Shown: positions 52,939-62,639 of the stretch, piece by piece | Position numbering within the stretch: position 1 is the first letter of the stretch | Layout of the letters: the number at the start of each line of letters is the position of its first letter | NCBI RefSeq assembly: GCF_000471905.2 | Contig: NW_006497560.1 | Span: 1,195,398-1,259,397 of the forward strand | From: Amborella trichopoda | Lineage: Eukaryota; Streptophyta; Magnoliopsida; Amborellales; Amborellaceae | Length of the DNA: 64,000 nucleotides | Direction: 5' to 3' | Program-made: the position numbers and the translations under genes | The notes under the pieces: model-generated | What the model was told of the DNA's origin: nothing | Database searches by the model: none | The model's input: only the letters and a program-made list of their open reading frames with translations

Positions 52939-54438
52939 ATGGGTGACGACACTAAAAGCACCCCCCAACGGTCAGAATCGGAGCAAGACCTAAAACACCC
53001 CCTTCACACGTCCAATTCTGACAACAACGTAAAAAGTTTCCCAGAACATTCTAACTCCGTTGTTTCTTCTTCTTCTTCTCCTTCCTCTTTAATCTCTTTC
53101 ACAGGTGCAGTTCGCCAGTGCCCAAACTTTGACACTCTAAACAGAGAGCTCAAAGGCACCAACATCAGCAGATCGCAGCAGAAGAGCTTAAGAAAGATGC
53201 TGGCCCAGGTGGTTGGATTCTTGACAGTCGTTGATGCCCTGACAGCCCAAGCCAAGTCCAAGCGATATTCGAGCTCTTATTCCCATGAGGTCTATCACAT
53301 GATTCAAATTCATGAACCACCACCCAGCTCGAGGCAAGTACTGAGTGACCCCAAGCACGATGCCATGGACTCCATGTTCAAAGTTGATCCTTTCATTACT
53401 TGGTTTGGTCAGGAAATGAAAATCATCTCCCACTCTCAGACCCTCCTAAAAGCCGAAATGTCAGGATCATGGGTCTCTGCACTCAAGATTTATAAGAAGC
53501 ATCCTGCATCCCTTGACGAAGAGTTGCAAGAAGCTCTGGAAGAATGGGAAGAAGGTGGTCAGGCCATAGCTGACGAGCTTGAAGAGATAAACTTAGGGGA
53601 TGATGTCAACTCAAGGCCAACTTTCATCTTGACAAAAATGTCCCCAGAGGAGAAAAAAAGTTATATTTCCCACCTTCGAGCAAACAGGGACGTCTTCGCC
53701 TGGCATTATCATGAGATGCCTGATCTAGACCCTCAAATCGCTCTCCATCGTCTCGGTAGTGATCAGACTATCAAACCCATAAAGCATAAATCAAGAAGGT
53801 TTAGACCCATCCTCGAGATGCAAATCGATGCTGAAGTGAACAAGTTCAGGCAAGCTAGATTCATACGTGAAGTCATTTACCCAAGATGGCTTGCAAATGT
53901 TGTCTCAGTCAAAAAGAAAAATGGCCCAATCAGGGTCTGTATTGACTTTCACGACTTGAACATCGCCTACCCCAAGGATGACTTCCCCTTGCCGTTCACC
54001 GAGATGCTTGTTGATCCCATGGCTCATTGCCAGATCTTCTCCTTCATGGATGGGTATTCTGGTTATAATCAGATCAGGATGGTACCAGAGAATGAGGAGG
54101 CCACTGCGTTCTTGACACCAAAAGATGTTTTTTTCTACACTGTGATGCCTTTTAAGATAAAAATTTTTGGTGCCACATACCAGCGAGGTATGACGACCAT
54201 CTTCAAGGATATGATGCACAAGGAGGTTGAATGGTGTGTGGATGACTTAGAGGTGAAGTTTGAAACAAAGGATGCTCACATGAAGGACCTTAAAAAGGTG
54301 TTTGAGCGATTGCGACATCACCAACTCAAGATGAACCCCTTGAAATGTGCCTTTGGCGTACGCTCAACAAATTTCTTAGGGTTCATCGTGAGGTATCGCT
54401 GGCTGGAGATCGAGCCAGTCAAAATCAAGGTGATTTAG
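52939..54438 (+). pseudogene. Tat-lineage Ty3/gypsy reverse transcriptase (499 codons)
   Basis: This is the longest intact frame of the window. Residues 1-200 are a linker (Ser-rich at 45-55). About 211-315 is the pre-RT region (LEEINLGDDVNSRPTFIL, RANRDVFAWHYHEMPDLDPQ). RT starts near 313 (YPRWLANVVSVKKKNGPIRV), with FSFMDGYSGYNQIRMVP giving the first catalytic aspartate (residue 371) and CVDDLEV the other two (435, 436). LKMNPLKCAFGV and FLGFIVRYRWLEIEP complete it. The wording is that of the Tat/Ogre/Retand lineage. The start codon is arbitrary: upstream frames are interrupted. It ends at a stop before RNase H, so the polyprotein is not made whole. Confidence 0.9.
53060..53110 (+). promoter_or_regulatory. 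Possible 3' splice site before RT
   Basis: A pyrimidine tract of about 40 bases (TGTTTCTTCTTCTTCTTCTC and on) ends in TTTCACAG at 53104, followed by GTGCAG. Ogre elements are known to splice an intron out just before the RT domain. Here the tract is read through as SSSSSPSSLISFT. No matching donor was identified. Confidence 0.35.
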
Positions 54439-55080
54439 GACATGCCATGGCCTACAACCCTGCGTGAGCTTCAGTCTATCCAAGGTCATCTGGCCTACAT
54501 TCGAAGGTTCATCACGAACCTCTTAGGACAAAGCAGACCCTTTTCACACCTGCTGAAGAAGGGCACTCCCTTCATAAGGGATGAGGCATGCCAAACTGCA
54601 CTTGATGATATCAAGCAGTACTTGTTGAATCCTCTGATACTCTCCACATTGGTGTTAGGAAGACCTCTCATCCTATACGTGACCGCTCTTGATGAGTCAC
54701 TTGGGTCACTCCTAGCATAGAATAATGATGGGGAAAAAGAATCAACACTCTACTATCTCAGCCGTAGGATTTAGGGGGCCCAGAAAAATTACCCTCCCAT
54801 TAAGAAGATGTGCTTAGCCTTAATCTTTGCAGTATAGAAGCTCCGCCATTACTTGCTTGGTCATGAGGTCAAGCTAATCTCAAAGGCAGACCGGTCAAGT
54901 TCCTTATGACTCGGCCATGCTTGTCAGGATGCTTGGCCGCGTGGGCATTATTGCAGATGGAGTTCGACATCATGTATGTACCACAGAAGGCCGTCAAAGG
55001 TCAAGCCTTAACAGAATTTCTCGTGGCTCACTCGGTCCCTTAAGGATCTCCCCTGTCAAGTGACCTCTCGGATGAAGAAG
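54439..55080 (+). pseudogene. RNase H domain of gypsy pol (copy 3)
   Basis: After the stop ending the RT frame, the same phase continues MPWPTTLRELQSIQGHLAYI, RRFITNLL (RT thumb/connection) and then ILYVTALDESLGSLLA, a stop, STLYYLSRRI, a stop, YPPIKKMCLALIFAV and KLRHYLLGHEVKLI. These are the RNase H blocks normally read VYYVSR and YPPIEKxxLAL. Near 54950-55020 another frame gives MEFDIMYVPQKAVKGQALTE, FLVAHS. At least three stops disable it. Confidence 0.85.
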
Positions 55081-55084
55081 TCTT

Positions 55085-55454
55085 ATGTACGATGCTAACT
55101 CGGCCGTGGGAAATGTACTTTGACAGAGCATTCTAGTCTGATAGAGGGGGTACCAGAGTCGTGTTCCTGACTCCCAATGGTTGAACGATTCCTCTATCCT
55201 TCTCACTTACAGAGGCATTTTCTCATAATGAAGCTGAATATCAAGCTCTCATAATCGGATTGGAGATCGCCCAGGAGCTAGACCTAGAGCAGCTGAATAT
55301 CTTTGGTGACTCTGAGCTCGTCAGCCAGCTGCTTAAGGGAATTTATGATGTAAGGAAGGATACTCTCAAGCCTTATCATGACAAGGCCAAATCTTATATG
55401 GCCCAGTTCGACGATTTCTCCCTAAGTCATATCCTTAGTAGGCTAAAATCGTAG
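55085..55454 (+). pseudogene. Second, archaeal-type RNase H (aRNH)
   Basis: WEMYFDRAF, GTRVVFLTPNG, SHNEAEYQALIIGLEIAQEL, DLEQLNIFGDSELVSQLLKG and LKPYHDKAKSYM match the extra RNase H that sits between RNase H and integrase in Tat-lineage elements. The acidic residues in FDRA (normally FDGS), AEYQAL and FGDSEL are present. In-frame stops after the AF of FDRAF and after TPNG inactivate it. This domain is the best lineage marker of the element. Confidence 0.85.
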
Positions 55455-55773
55455 GCCAATGCACTCTTAAAGCTTGGTGCTACCATTCAACTATCTTCAT
55501 CAGGGCCCACGCTTGTCTGGGTGACAGAATGGAGACATGTTGACTTGAGAGCCGAAGTTGATGCAGATGATGTGAGAGATTTCTTCCCTGAATGCCCGCC
55601 TTGTCCATTTGGAGCACTCCTTGGAGCCAAGGATGTTATAAAAGCAGAGCAGGACATGTCCCAAAGTAAAGAAACCAAGGCTGAGAAGCAGGAGCCTGAA
55701 TTCTTCGACCCGATATGTGCAGAGGTTGAACAAGTGGAAGATTGGAGGGAGCCTATCATGAGCTTCGTAAAGC
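55455..55773 (+). other. Linker between aRNH and integrase
   Basis: A mostly open frame (55521-55817) reads WVTEWRHVDLRAEVDADDVR, then an acidic stretch and DWREPIMSFVKHGRLPEDRA. The DWREPIxxFLxxGxLPxD pattern is the standard segment preceding the integrase zinc finger in Tat elements. Confidence 0.7.
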
Positions 55774-56989
55774 ATGGAAGGTTGCCTGAGGATCGAGCGA
55801 AACGCAACAGTATATGATGGATGTCTACCAACCCTTCTTGATGGGGATGTTCTCTTTCGCCGATCACTTGACGAAATTCTCCTCAGATGCGTCGATACAC
55901 AAGAATCAAATAAAGTACTGGAAGAAGTCCATTCCGGTATCTACGGACTGCACTAATCTGGCCTTAAGCTCTATGAGCGCATACGTAGACTCGGCCATTA
56001 TTGGCCTTCAATGGTGGTTGATGGCCAAAACTATGCTAAAAGTGTCAGGTGTGCCAAATGCACTCGAGCCTCATTCATCAGCCCCTAGAGCCTCTCCATC
56101 CTACAGTGCCATCATGGCCCTTTTTCCAGTGGGGTATGGACATTGTAGGACCCATCGAACCTCCTTTTGCCTCGGGTTATGTCTTCATCCTAGCAGAGAC
56201 AGATTAATTCTCCAAGTGAGCAGAAGCAGTTCCTTTCAAGAAGGTTTCAATGGCCATTGTGGTAAACTTCGTGCATCACCACATCATATATCGATTTGGG
56301 GTTCTAGACTGAATAATCTCTGACAATGGCCCTCAGTTTAGAAGCCATCACGTTGATTTCTTAGTTAACCAATTCGGTTTTAAGTAGAGGTACTCGACCA
56401 TGTACCCCCCTCGAGCCAATGGTTTGGCTGAGGCATTTAATAAAACCCTGTGCGGGGTGCTTCGGAAGTCAGTCTCAAAGTCAAAGAAGAATTGACATGA
56501 GAGGCTGCCTGAAGCGCTTTGGGCCAATCGTACCACCACTCGAAATGCTACAAACTCTACTCCTTATTCCCTGGTCTATCGAGGTGAATAAGTTTTACCC
56601 CTTGAGGTTCAAATACCCTCACTCCGTGTTGTTATACATCAGGGGCTAACTGAAGATGAGAGGGTCAAGCTCCATTATCAGAAGTCGGATGCCCTTGATG
56701 AAAAGAAACTAGAGGCTCAGCAGAACCTGGAGCTCAATCAGGGAAGAATGAAAAGAGCCTTTGACAAGATTATCAAGGTTCGCTCATTTTCTCGTGGAGA
56801 TCTAGTCTTAGTAATCAAGAGACTGATTGTCATGCATGGGGGTCACAAAGGAATGTTCGAACCCAAGTGGGAAGGTCCCTTCATAGTAAAAAAGGTCATG
56901 CCAAATGGGGCCTATATACTGGCAAACTCTGATGGAGAAGAGGCAATGCCCCCTATCAATGGGTGATACCTAAAGAAGTACTATCCTTG
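55774..56989 (+). pseudogene. Integrase of copy 3 (DD35E), with stops
   Basis: The zinc-finger region reads EEVHSGIYGLH, a stop, KLYERIRRLGHYWPSMVVDG and CAKC, supplying the H-H and C-C pairs across frame changes. The catalytic core has MDIVGPI (D at 56139), ISDNGPQFRS (D at 56322) and ANGLAEAFNK (E at 56430). They are in one frame with 35 residues between the last two. Stops interrupt that frame (three between the first aspartate and the glutamate). The C-terminal GPF-type module (FEPKWEGPFIVKKVMPNGAY) at 56748-56966 is intact to the end WYLKKYYP and a TGA. Confidence 0.88.
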
Positions 56990-57429
56990 ATGTGCTCTTA
57001 CAATACAGCGCATGCAGTAAAGAGAAAGAAATGGAAAAGAAATATAGCAACCCAACTCAAAAGAAATTCATTTCTTTTATTGTGAAAACCCATTATCAAG
57101 AAGGTTACAGATACAGTATCAATAGTTGCACTTGCTTCAGAGAAAAAGAGCATGTTCATGCTGAAGTGTTATTCTTGCTTCCAAGGAGGACCAACCATTT
57201 CTGAGTCAGCTTCAATTCACCTGACAAAGTACGACTGGTTTCCAAGAGAGGGAAGAAGTACTCTGATAGAGTCTATCAGACATACAAAGAGGACTTCCCT
57301 AACAAGGAGCTGGCCTATGGCAGATGCCCTTCCTCCGAAAAAACATGGGCTTCACTATTGTGCCAGAGGACTTGGCTTCCAACAGACCACAATGGCTGAG
57401 CCTTCTCATTTGCTATCACTCTTGACCCC
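56990..57429 (+). other. 3' internal region after integrase
   Basis: No domain recognised. A purine-rich run (CAAGAGAGGGAAGAAG at 57242-57257) is the best candidate for the polypurine tract, but no LTR start follows. Confidence 0.35.
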
Positions 57430-57690
57430 TACAAGGCATTGTCGTCCATGGTCATCGCCACGTGAAACTCAATACCGCACGTGATCATCGTCGTACATGG
57501 CTTAACGCCGCAGGTGACCACTGCCGTAAGCAGCTCAATGCCACGTTCTACGATTACCGCGAGCAGGCCAACACCACACGAGACCATTGCTGCGAGCGGC
57601 ATGCTACCGAGCATGGCTGTTTCTGCATGAAGCTTAACACCGCGCGGAGGCAGCACTGTATGCGACTTAATGTCGTGCATGCCCTTGTAG
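57430..57690 (+). repeat. Short tandem array resembling LTR3-type leader
   Basis: Units of about 36 bp (phrases such as CTTAACGCCGCAGGTGACCA, CTCAATGCCACGTTCTACGA, CTTAACACCGCGCGGAGGCA) repeat about seven times. By style it resembles the leader arrays of the LTRs and might be the remains of a 3' LTR whose promoter half is lost. Confidence 0.6.
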
Positions 57691-57819
57691 CGCTCCGGTT
57701 CCCACCGTCCTTAATTCCCAGGGAGCATTAACCCTTATGCCTCTTCGGTTTCCCCAACTATCTCCCCTTGGTGACGGTCAACCTTCTCATGACCTTTCGC
57801 TTCCCCCACAACCCTTCGG

Positions 57820-58010
57820 GTTTCGTCAGAAATTCACCTCCGCCTGTTGGGAACTCCCGTCTGACCCTGTTCTTTCCTCTACAGGTGTTTCCTCCCCTCA
57901 CTGGAAACACTTCTCCATCCACCAAGAACTTACTTCTGACCCTATTCTTTCCCCTACCAGCTTTTCTTCTTCTCGTCAGGAATTCGCTCCTACTCGTCGG
58001 GAAACCCTTC
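57820..58010 (+). repeat. Two-to-three-unit tandem repeat, about 70 bp
   Basis: TCTGACCCTGTTCTTTCC at 57860 recurs as TCTGACCCTATTCTTTCC at about 57934, with CGTCAGAAATTCACCTCC and CGTCAGGAATTCGCTCCT as further matching phrases on either side. C/T-rich, no credible coding. Confidence 0.65.
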
Positions 58011-58768
58011 CTCGTCTATTCCCTCTCTTCCACTGGTGACTAAGTTAACGAAAAACCACCAAAATTCTGGTAGAAGCTCCCTTGTGATGCTACGGGTTTC
58101 TCTTCTTCGCACTCCTCAACTTGTTGAAATTTCATTATATTTCCGATGAGCTCACTGCTGCTCCTCCTTCTTCTCTTCCAGTAACCAGAAGATCGTTCGA
58201 ATCCACTAGCCTCTCTGCAACCTTTCGACAACCACAGAACGACTGAAAGATCAATGAAACTCCTGCAGAGTACCACTGCGACCCTCGCAGTTTCACTAAA
58301 AGTCCACCAAGATGTCCTTGTGCACACCGGAAATGGTGTCACAACATGATGGCACCGCTATTTATCTCACGATAGCTGTTGGTCCTCACCGAAAACGTCT
58401 CGATGAAGCTCTCTGTTCTCTGCTTGAGAGGCCTTGACACTATTTGAGAACGTCTGCAAGCACTCCGCAAGGCTAAATACTTGCTCAAGTTCGCTGATGG
58501 GCTCTTGAACGCATGGACGCTGCAAGTTTTGGCCGGAAGCTTTTGCCAGAAGTCTCTCGACAGAACCTCCGGCTCTCTCTGAAACTCACTTCACTGTTTA
58601 CCTTTTGGTAAAATAGTAAAAAGGGGTTTTACCTCCTTTTACAGTCTGCAGTGCCGTCGCAAAACGCCCCTCACAAATTCAAAATGACGCTCCAAGTCCT
58701 TGTCTTTAGACGACGATAGATTCAGGCTTGGGTGGGTCAAGCCTGAGGCTTGAATACGAATCGCTACC
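58011..58768. other. Unassigned sequence between two gypsy elements
   Basis: No gene or element part recognised. The minus frame 58040-58342 is 100 codons without a domain. Confidence 0.45.
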
Positions 58769-59798
58769 TGTAAACACCCCATTTTAAATCTGGAAAATTC
58801 TATGGTTTCTTGAACCTGCAGGATCACACTTAACCTAGTAAACCCAAATCCATAATTCACACAACTCATCTTGTGACCCAGAACCAGTCTGCCTGCCCGA
58901 AACCCTGTAGAAACCCTATTTTTTACCCACATTTTTGCCCTATTTTACCAAAAAATAATTAAAAATAGCAAAAACATCTGTTTTGACCCGAATGTTTCCC
59001 GATAGCTTCATAAGAGGCTGAGGAACACACCTGAAAAAACAATTTTCAATTTGGAGCATTTTTGGCTTATGAGGCACGGGGCATGTCGCTTGGGCAGCCC
59101 AAATCCGCATCCCCAAATGATATCTTTGACTAAGGGGATTTTTTTGTTACGGGAGGATATCGATCCCAACAATTTTGGCCCCCTTTTTAGCATCTTTTCG
59201 GGACTATTTAGAGGGGGATGGAAAGAGAAATAAGAGGGACTTCAGAGATAGAAATCCTAGGAAAGAAAAACAACTTGAGATAGAGATAAAAAACCCTAAA
59301 GTGCTGTAGGAGATAGAGATCTGAGAGAAAAACTGAGAGAGAAAACCCTATCTAACCTAAGCTCGAGAACTCTAGTTCTAAGCCATTTTCCAGTGCACAA
59401 CCATCCTACTCAATCAATATTTGCTGATCGACATCTGGACTAGAGAGACAAATGATGATTGGTTGTGATACGGGCGAGCCCTAGAAGGCTCGGGAGTCTC
59501 GTGCCATCCGGCCCGGTTTGATGTCATTCTCAGCCTTCTCTCTTTCTTCATTTCTTTACTGATTATTTTTTATTTATTTATTTTTGATTAATTCGCTCTA
59601 ACAATTGTATTTTAATACCTTGGATCATGTTGGCACCGCTACAGATCAGAGAGTAGATCTACTCATTTCTGGGTAGATCTGGCCTCAGATCTGAATTCGA
59701 TTTGTCGAAACTTCTCTATTATTTCATTTCCATAATTTTAAGATATAATATCTGAGAGACCTTCATTTCAAGATCTCTCTAATTTTTCATGGTAAACA
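58769..59798 (+). repeat. 5' LTR of a second gypsy element
   Basis: The segment begins TGTAAACACCCCATTTTAAA and ends TTTTTCATGGTAAACA, two bases before a primer-binding site. It is unrelated in sequence to LTR1-3. The 1030-bp length and TG...CA ends are as expected, but no second copy is in the window to confirm the start. Confidence 0.7.
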
Positions 59799-59801
59799 GT
59801 T

Positions 59802-59820
59802 TGGCGCCTAACATGGGGGC
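59802..59820 (+). promoter_or_regulatory. Primer-binding site of the second element
   Basis: TGGCGCCTAACATGGGGGC lies two or three bases after the LTR end. TGGCGCC is the usual opening of primer sites in large plant gypsy elements. The exact tRNA is uncertain. Confidence 0.72.
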
Positions 59821-59878
59821 ATTTCGAGCGTGATTCAAGCTTCAAAATTTTGAAAATCTCAGAATATTTTGAAACTTT

Positions 59879-60800
59879 GCAGGCATGTTATAGGTACCAT
59901 TTTTTTACTGTTCCCAATGTTTCAGGTAAAAATAAAATAGTTTTAAATACAAAAAATATTTTTCTGTTAGATCTGCAGTCCCCTCCTGTTGCTTTATTTT
60001 AATTTATTTTCATCAAAAAAAAAAATTATTTGTTGTTTCTAAAAGTTTACAGTAAGCTTATTTTATTAATATATACAAGAAAAAAATATAAAACAAATTA
60101 ATAAAAAATAAGTTTTTGGGCGACACTAGGCGTGCCGCCCAGGTGACAGGGGTCGTGCGGCCCAAGTCTAGGGCGACACGCTCTCTGGTGCCCCACGTCA
60201 CCTAATTCAGATTTTTTTTTGAATTTTGCAGGCTGGGTCTTGGGTCTCTTTTGTGACTGTTCACAAAATTTCAGAGCAAAATAAAATTTTAAAAATTTCA
60301 AAAAACTATTTCGCTTGATACAGGTCTGTTCTATCTGCTGTTCTTCTGTTTCACTTTTTTTTAATTTTATTTCATCGAAGATTCTGATTTTTCTACTTCT
60401 ACAAGTGTCAGTAGCCTTATTTCATCAAGATCAACAAGATAAAAATAAAAATAATTCTTTCTTTTTTTTTTGGGTATACGACTCATGCCGCCCAATCTAT
60501 AGGTGCGACCCGACCCATGCTGCCCAGGCGACACGATCCATGCCGCCCTATCACAGGGATCCCAGAAATATTCTGGGACCCCACAGGCCTGTTCTAGAGC
60601 CTTTTTTTTGCTTTTTCACTAATTTTTGGGTTACAATAAATTTCTTAAAAATATAAAAAAATTATTTTGCTTCAGATAAGTTTGTTCTACTCCTGACTTT
60701 TTCTTGTTTATTTTAGTTTGTTAATTTTGACTGAAGCCATGTTTTTCTTGCTTTCACCACGCTTAGTTTAACTATGTTTCATCAAACTTAAAAAAGATAA
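59879..60800 (+). repeat. Three-unit tandem repeat in the leader, period about 350 bp
   Basis: Units start at the GCAGG/ACAGG phrases near 59879, 60228 and 60584. Each has an A/T-rich half (GTTTCAGGTAAAAATAAAAT and relatives, then CTTATTTTATTA or CATCAAGATCAACAAGAT) and, in the first two, a G/C-rich half with repeated CATGCCGCCC or GTGCCGCCCAGGTGACA phrases. The third unit lacks the G/C-rich half. Confidence 0.82.
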
Positions 60801-61479
60801 AAAAATAAAAAAATGAATAAATCGAGGGTTGTTCGCACCCTCCCTGAACTGTGTCTCATTCGAGTTACCCTCGACCTTGGTGACGCTCGACTTAGCACGG
60901 ACTGTGCCTGGTCTCATTATTATGACTTTACCTTTTTAGGGGTTGCTTACCTCTCTAGCTGTACTCTGCTTCGAGCGAGTTTTGCCTCGAAGCGCACATT
61001 GTTAAGCACGATCAATGCCGAGCGCCCACTTATTTTCTTTCTTTGCATTGTGCGTTTGTGTGCTTGACATTATTTTTCCTTTGCGTGCTGCTTTACACAC
61101 TCTAACACACACTGATCGGGAATCCCATAAAACCAGAAAACAAATTTTTTGAGAACCCCCAAATTTCACATTAACGACGTGAGGGGAATCCAGCTTTGAC
61201 AGTCGAGGCGGTTGGGATTCACGTAACTTTAACTGTGAGTGCCCCACCATAATCCTTTGCCTCAAAGAAACTCCGAGTGTAATAGGACCTGACAAAATCC
61301 TATAACAAGAGGCCATGACCTATGTGGGGACCTATATCAGCCTAGCCGCATTTCAGTAGTTAGGAACCCACTCTCAAGCTAAGCTTAAATATAATACTGT
61401 ACTATGTCAAAAAGTTTCGTGTGTTTGCTTGCTTATTGATCTTGGGTCTCAGCTTGAATCTGCTTTCGGTCCAAGATGA
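60801..61479 (+). other. Leader of the second element, no gene
   Basis: Non-coding by inspection. It contains the GTAATAGGACCTGACAAAAT and CATGACCTATGTGGGGACCT region before the 61480 repeats. Confidence 0.55.
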
Positions 61480-61960
61480 ACCCTCTGAGTCCAGGTTCAG
61501 ACTTGTACCCATCCTAGCCCAGGTCCTATCTAGGTTTCTCCTTGGTCCGAACTTAGGCCCCTCTTGGTCCGAGCCGAAGGCTCGTTCCTAGTTCATCTTT
61601 GATCCAGTCCAGGTCCATACCTGGCCTGATCATTAAAACTCTATGGGTCCATGTTCAAGCTTATACCCAGCCTAGCCTAGATCCGATCCAGGTTCACACC
61701 CAGGTTCGAACCTAGGCCCCTTTTGGTCCGAGCCAAGGGCTCGTGCCTAAACCAACTTTGATCCAGTCTGGGTCCACAGTCGGTCTGATTATCATAAACC
61801 TCTAGGTCCAAGCCTAGGTTTGCACCCAGCTCAGTCCAAGTCCGGACCAGGTTTGCATCCAGGTCCAAACTTAGACCCACTCTTGACCTAAGCCGAGACT
61901 CGGACTTACCGTGTCCAGATCTTTGTCTAGATTCTAGTATAGGTCTAAGATTAGAGTTAC
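61480..61960 (+). repeat. Three-unit tandem repeat in the leader, period about 158 bp
   Basis: Units begin near 61480, 61636 and 61795 with AACCCTCTGAGTCCAGGTTC, AACTCTATGGGTCCATGTTC and AACCTCTAGGTCCAAGCCTA. Each contains TTGGTCCGAGCCxAxGGCTCG, itself a short inverted repeat (CGAGCC with GGCTCG). The third unit is more diverged. Confidence 0.82.
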
Positions 61961-62639
61961 CTCTAGGGTTGAATTAGGCTTACCCTAGTTCAGAGTCTAA
62001 ACAAAAACCCGTTGAGTTTCGATTCCAAGCTAATTTTAGCCTAGTTGTCACTCAAGGTTGGCCCTTAGAGTCAAGTTACGTCTACCCTTGGCCGTCGAGT
62101 CTAGATCTTACCCAAGTTTGATTCTAGAATCCTGCAAAGGGCAATCACCATGTCAATCACGATGACCGCTCCACGGCTGACTCTAAACCGAACCTTCCCA
62201 AACTTAGGGACCAGTATGCCGCAATCCCTTGGGATTACGGCCAGAACTCGAGCCAATCCATTATCCATCGTCCAATTCTTCAATTAGAAGCTGAGTCCCA
62301 GGGATCTACTCCTAACCCTGAGCTCTGTATGGTTCGAAAAGTTGGCTCCACCCGTAAAACATTGAATAGCCAAGGGGTCCGGCCAGGCATTGTCCTACAG
62401 GGAACCTTATGTAGCCACAGTAGGAGCCGTATGACCTTAGGCAAACAAAGCCGGAGCCGTGCGAGGGAAGACATTCACGTTGTATCTAATGATGCCCAGA
62501 AGTCACACTAAGATAACAATGGGGATTGGCGGTCTCCAAATCAAGAACTATCTAGGTCTAGGGGATCTAACCCAACCTCGAGCCACCGTAGTACAACCCA
62601 CAATGTCTTGAACACTGTACGCAGCTGAGGCGTCAATCT
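61961..62639 (+). other. Leader of the second element, no gene
   Basis: No coding block matched before about 62640. Small open frames overlap on both strands and are not supported. Confidence 0.5.

Larger units (their letters stand above)
47997..56989 (+). mobile_element. Tat/Ogre-like Ty3/gypsy element, copy 3 (5' LTR to integrase)
   Basis: LTR3, leader, gag, RT, RNase H, aRNH and integrase follow in the canonical order of a Tat-lineage element. No 3' LTR matching LTR1-3 follows integrase before the next element at 58769, and the primer site is missing, so the copy is incomplete at both ends of its replication signals. All coding parts are broken. Confidence 0.8.

Noticed and set aside
56990-58768. 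Intact 3' LTR of copy 3
   Set aside because: I searched for the start blocks shared by LTR1-3 (CATTTTTCA, ATCCCCGAT, GTGAACCAGTTT, TATATAA) and found none in this interval.
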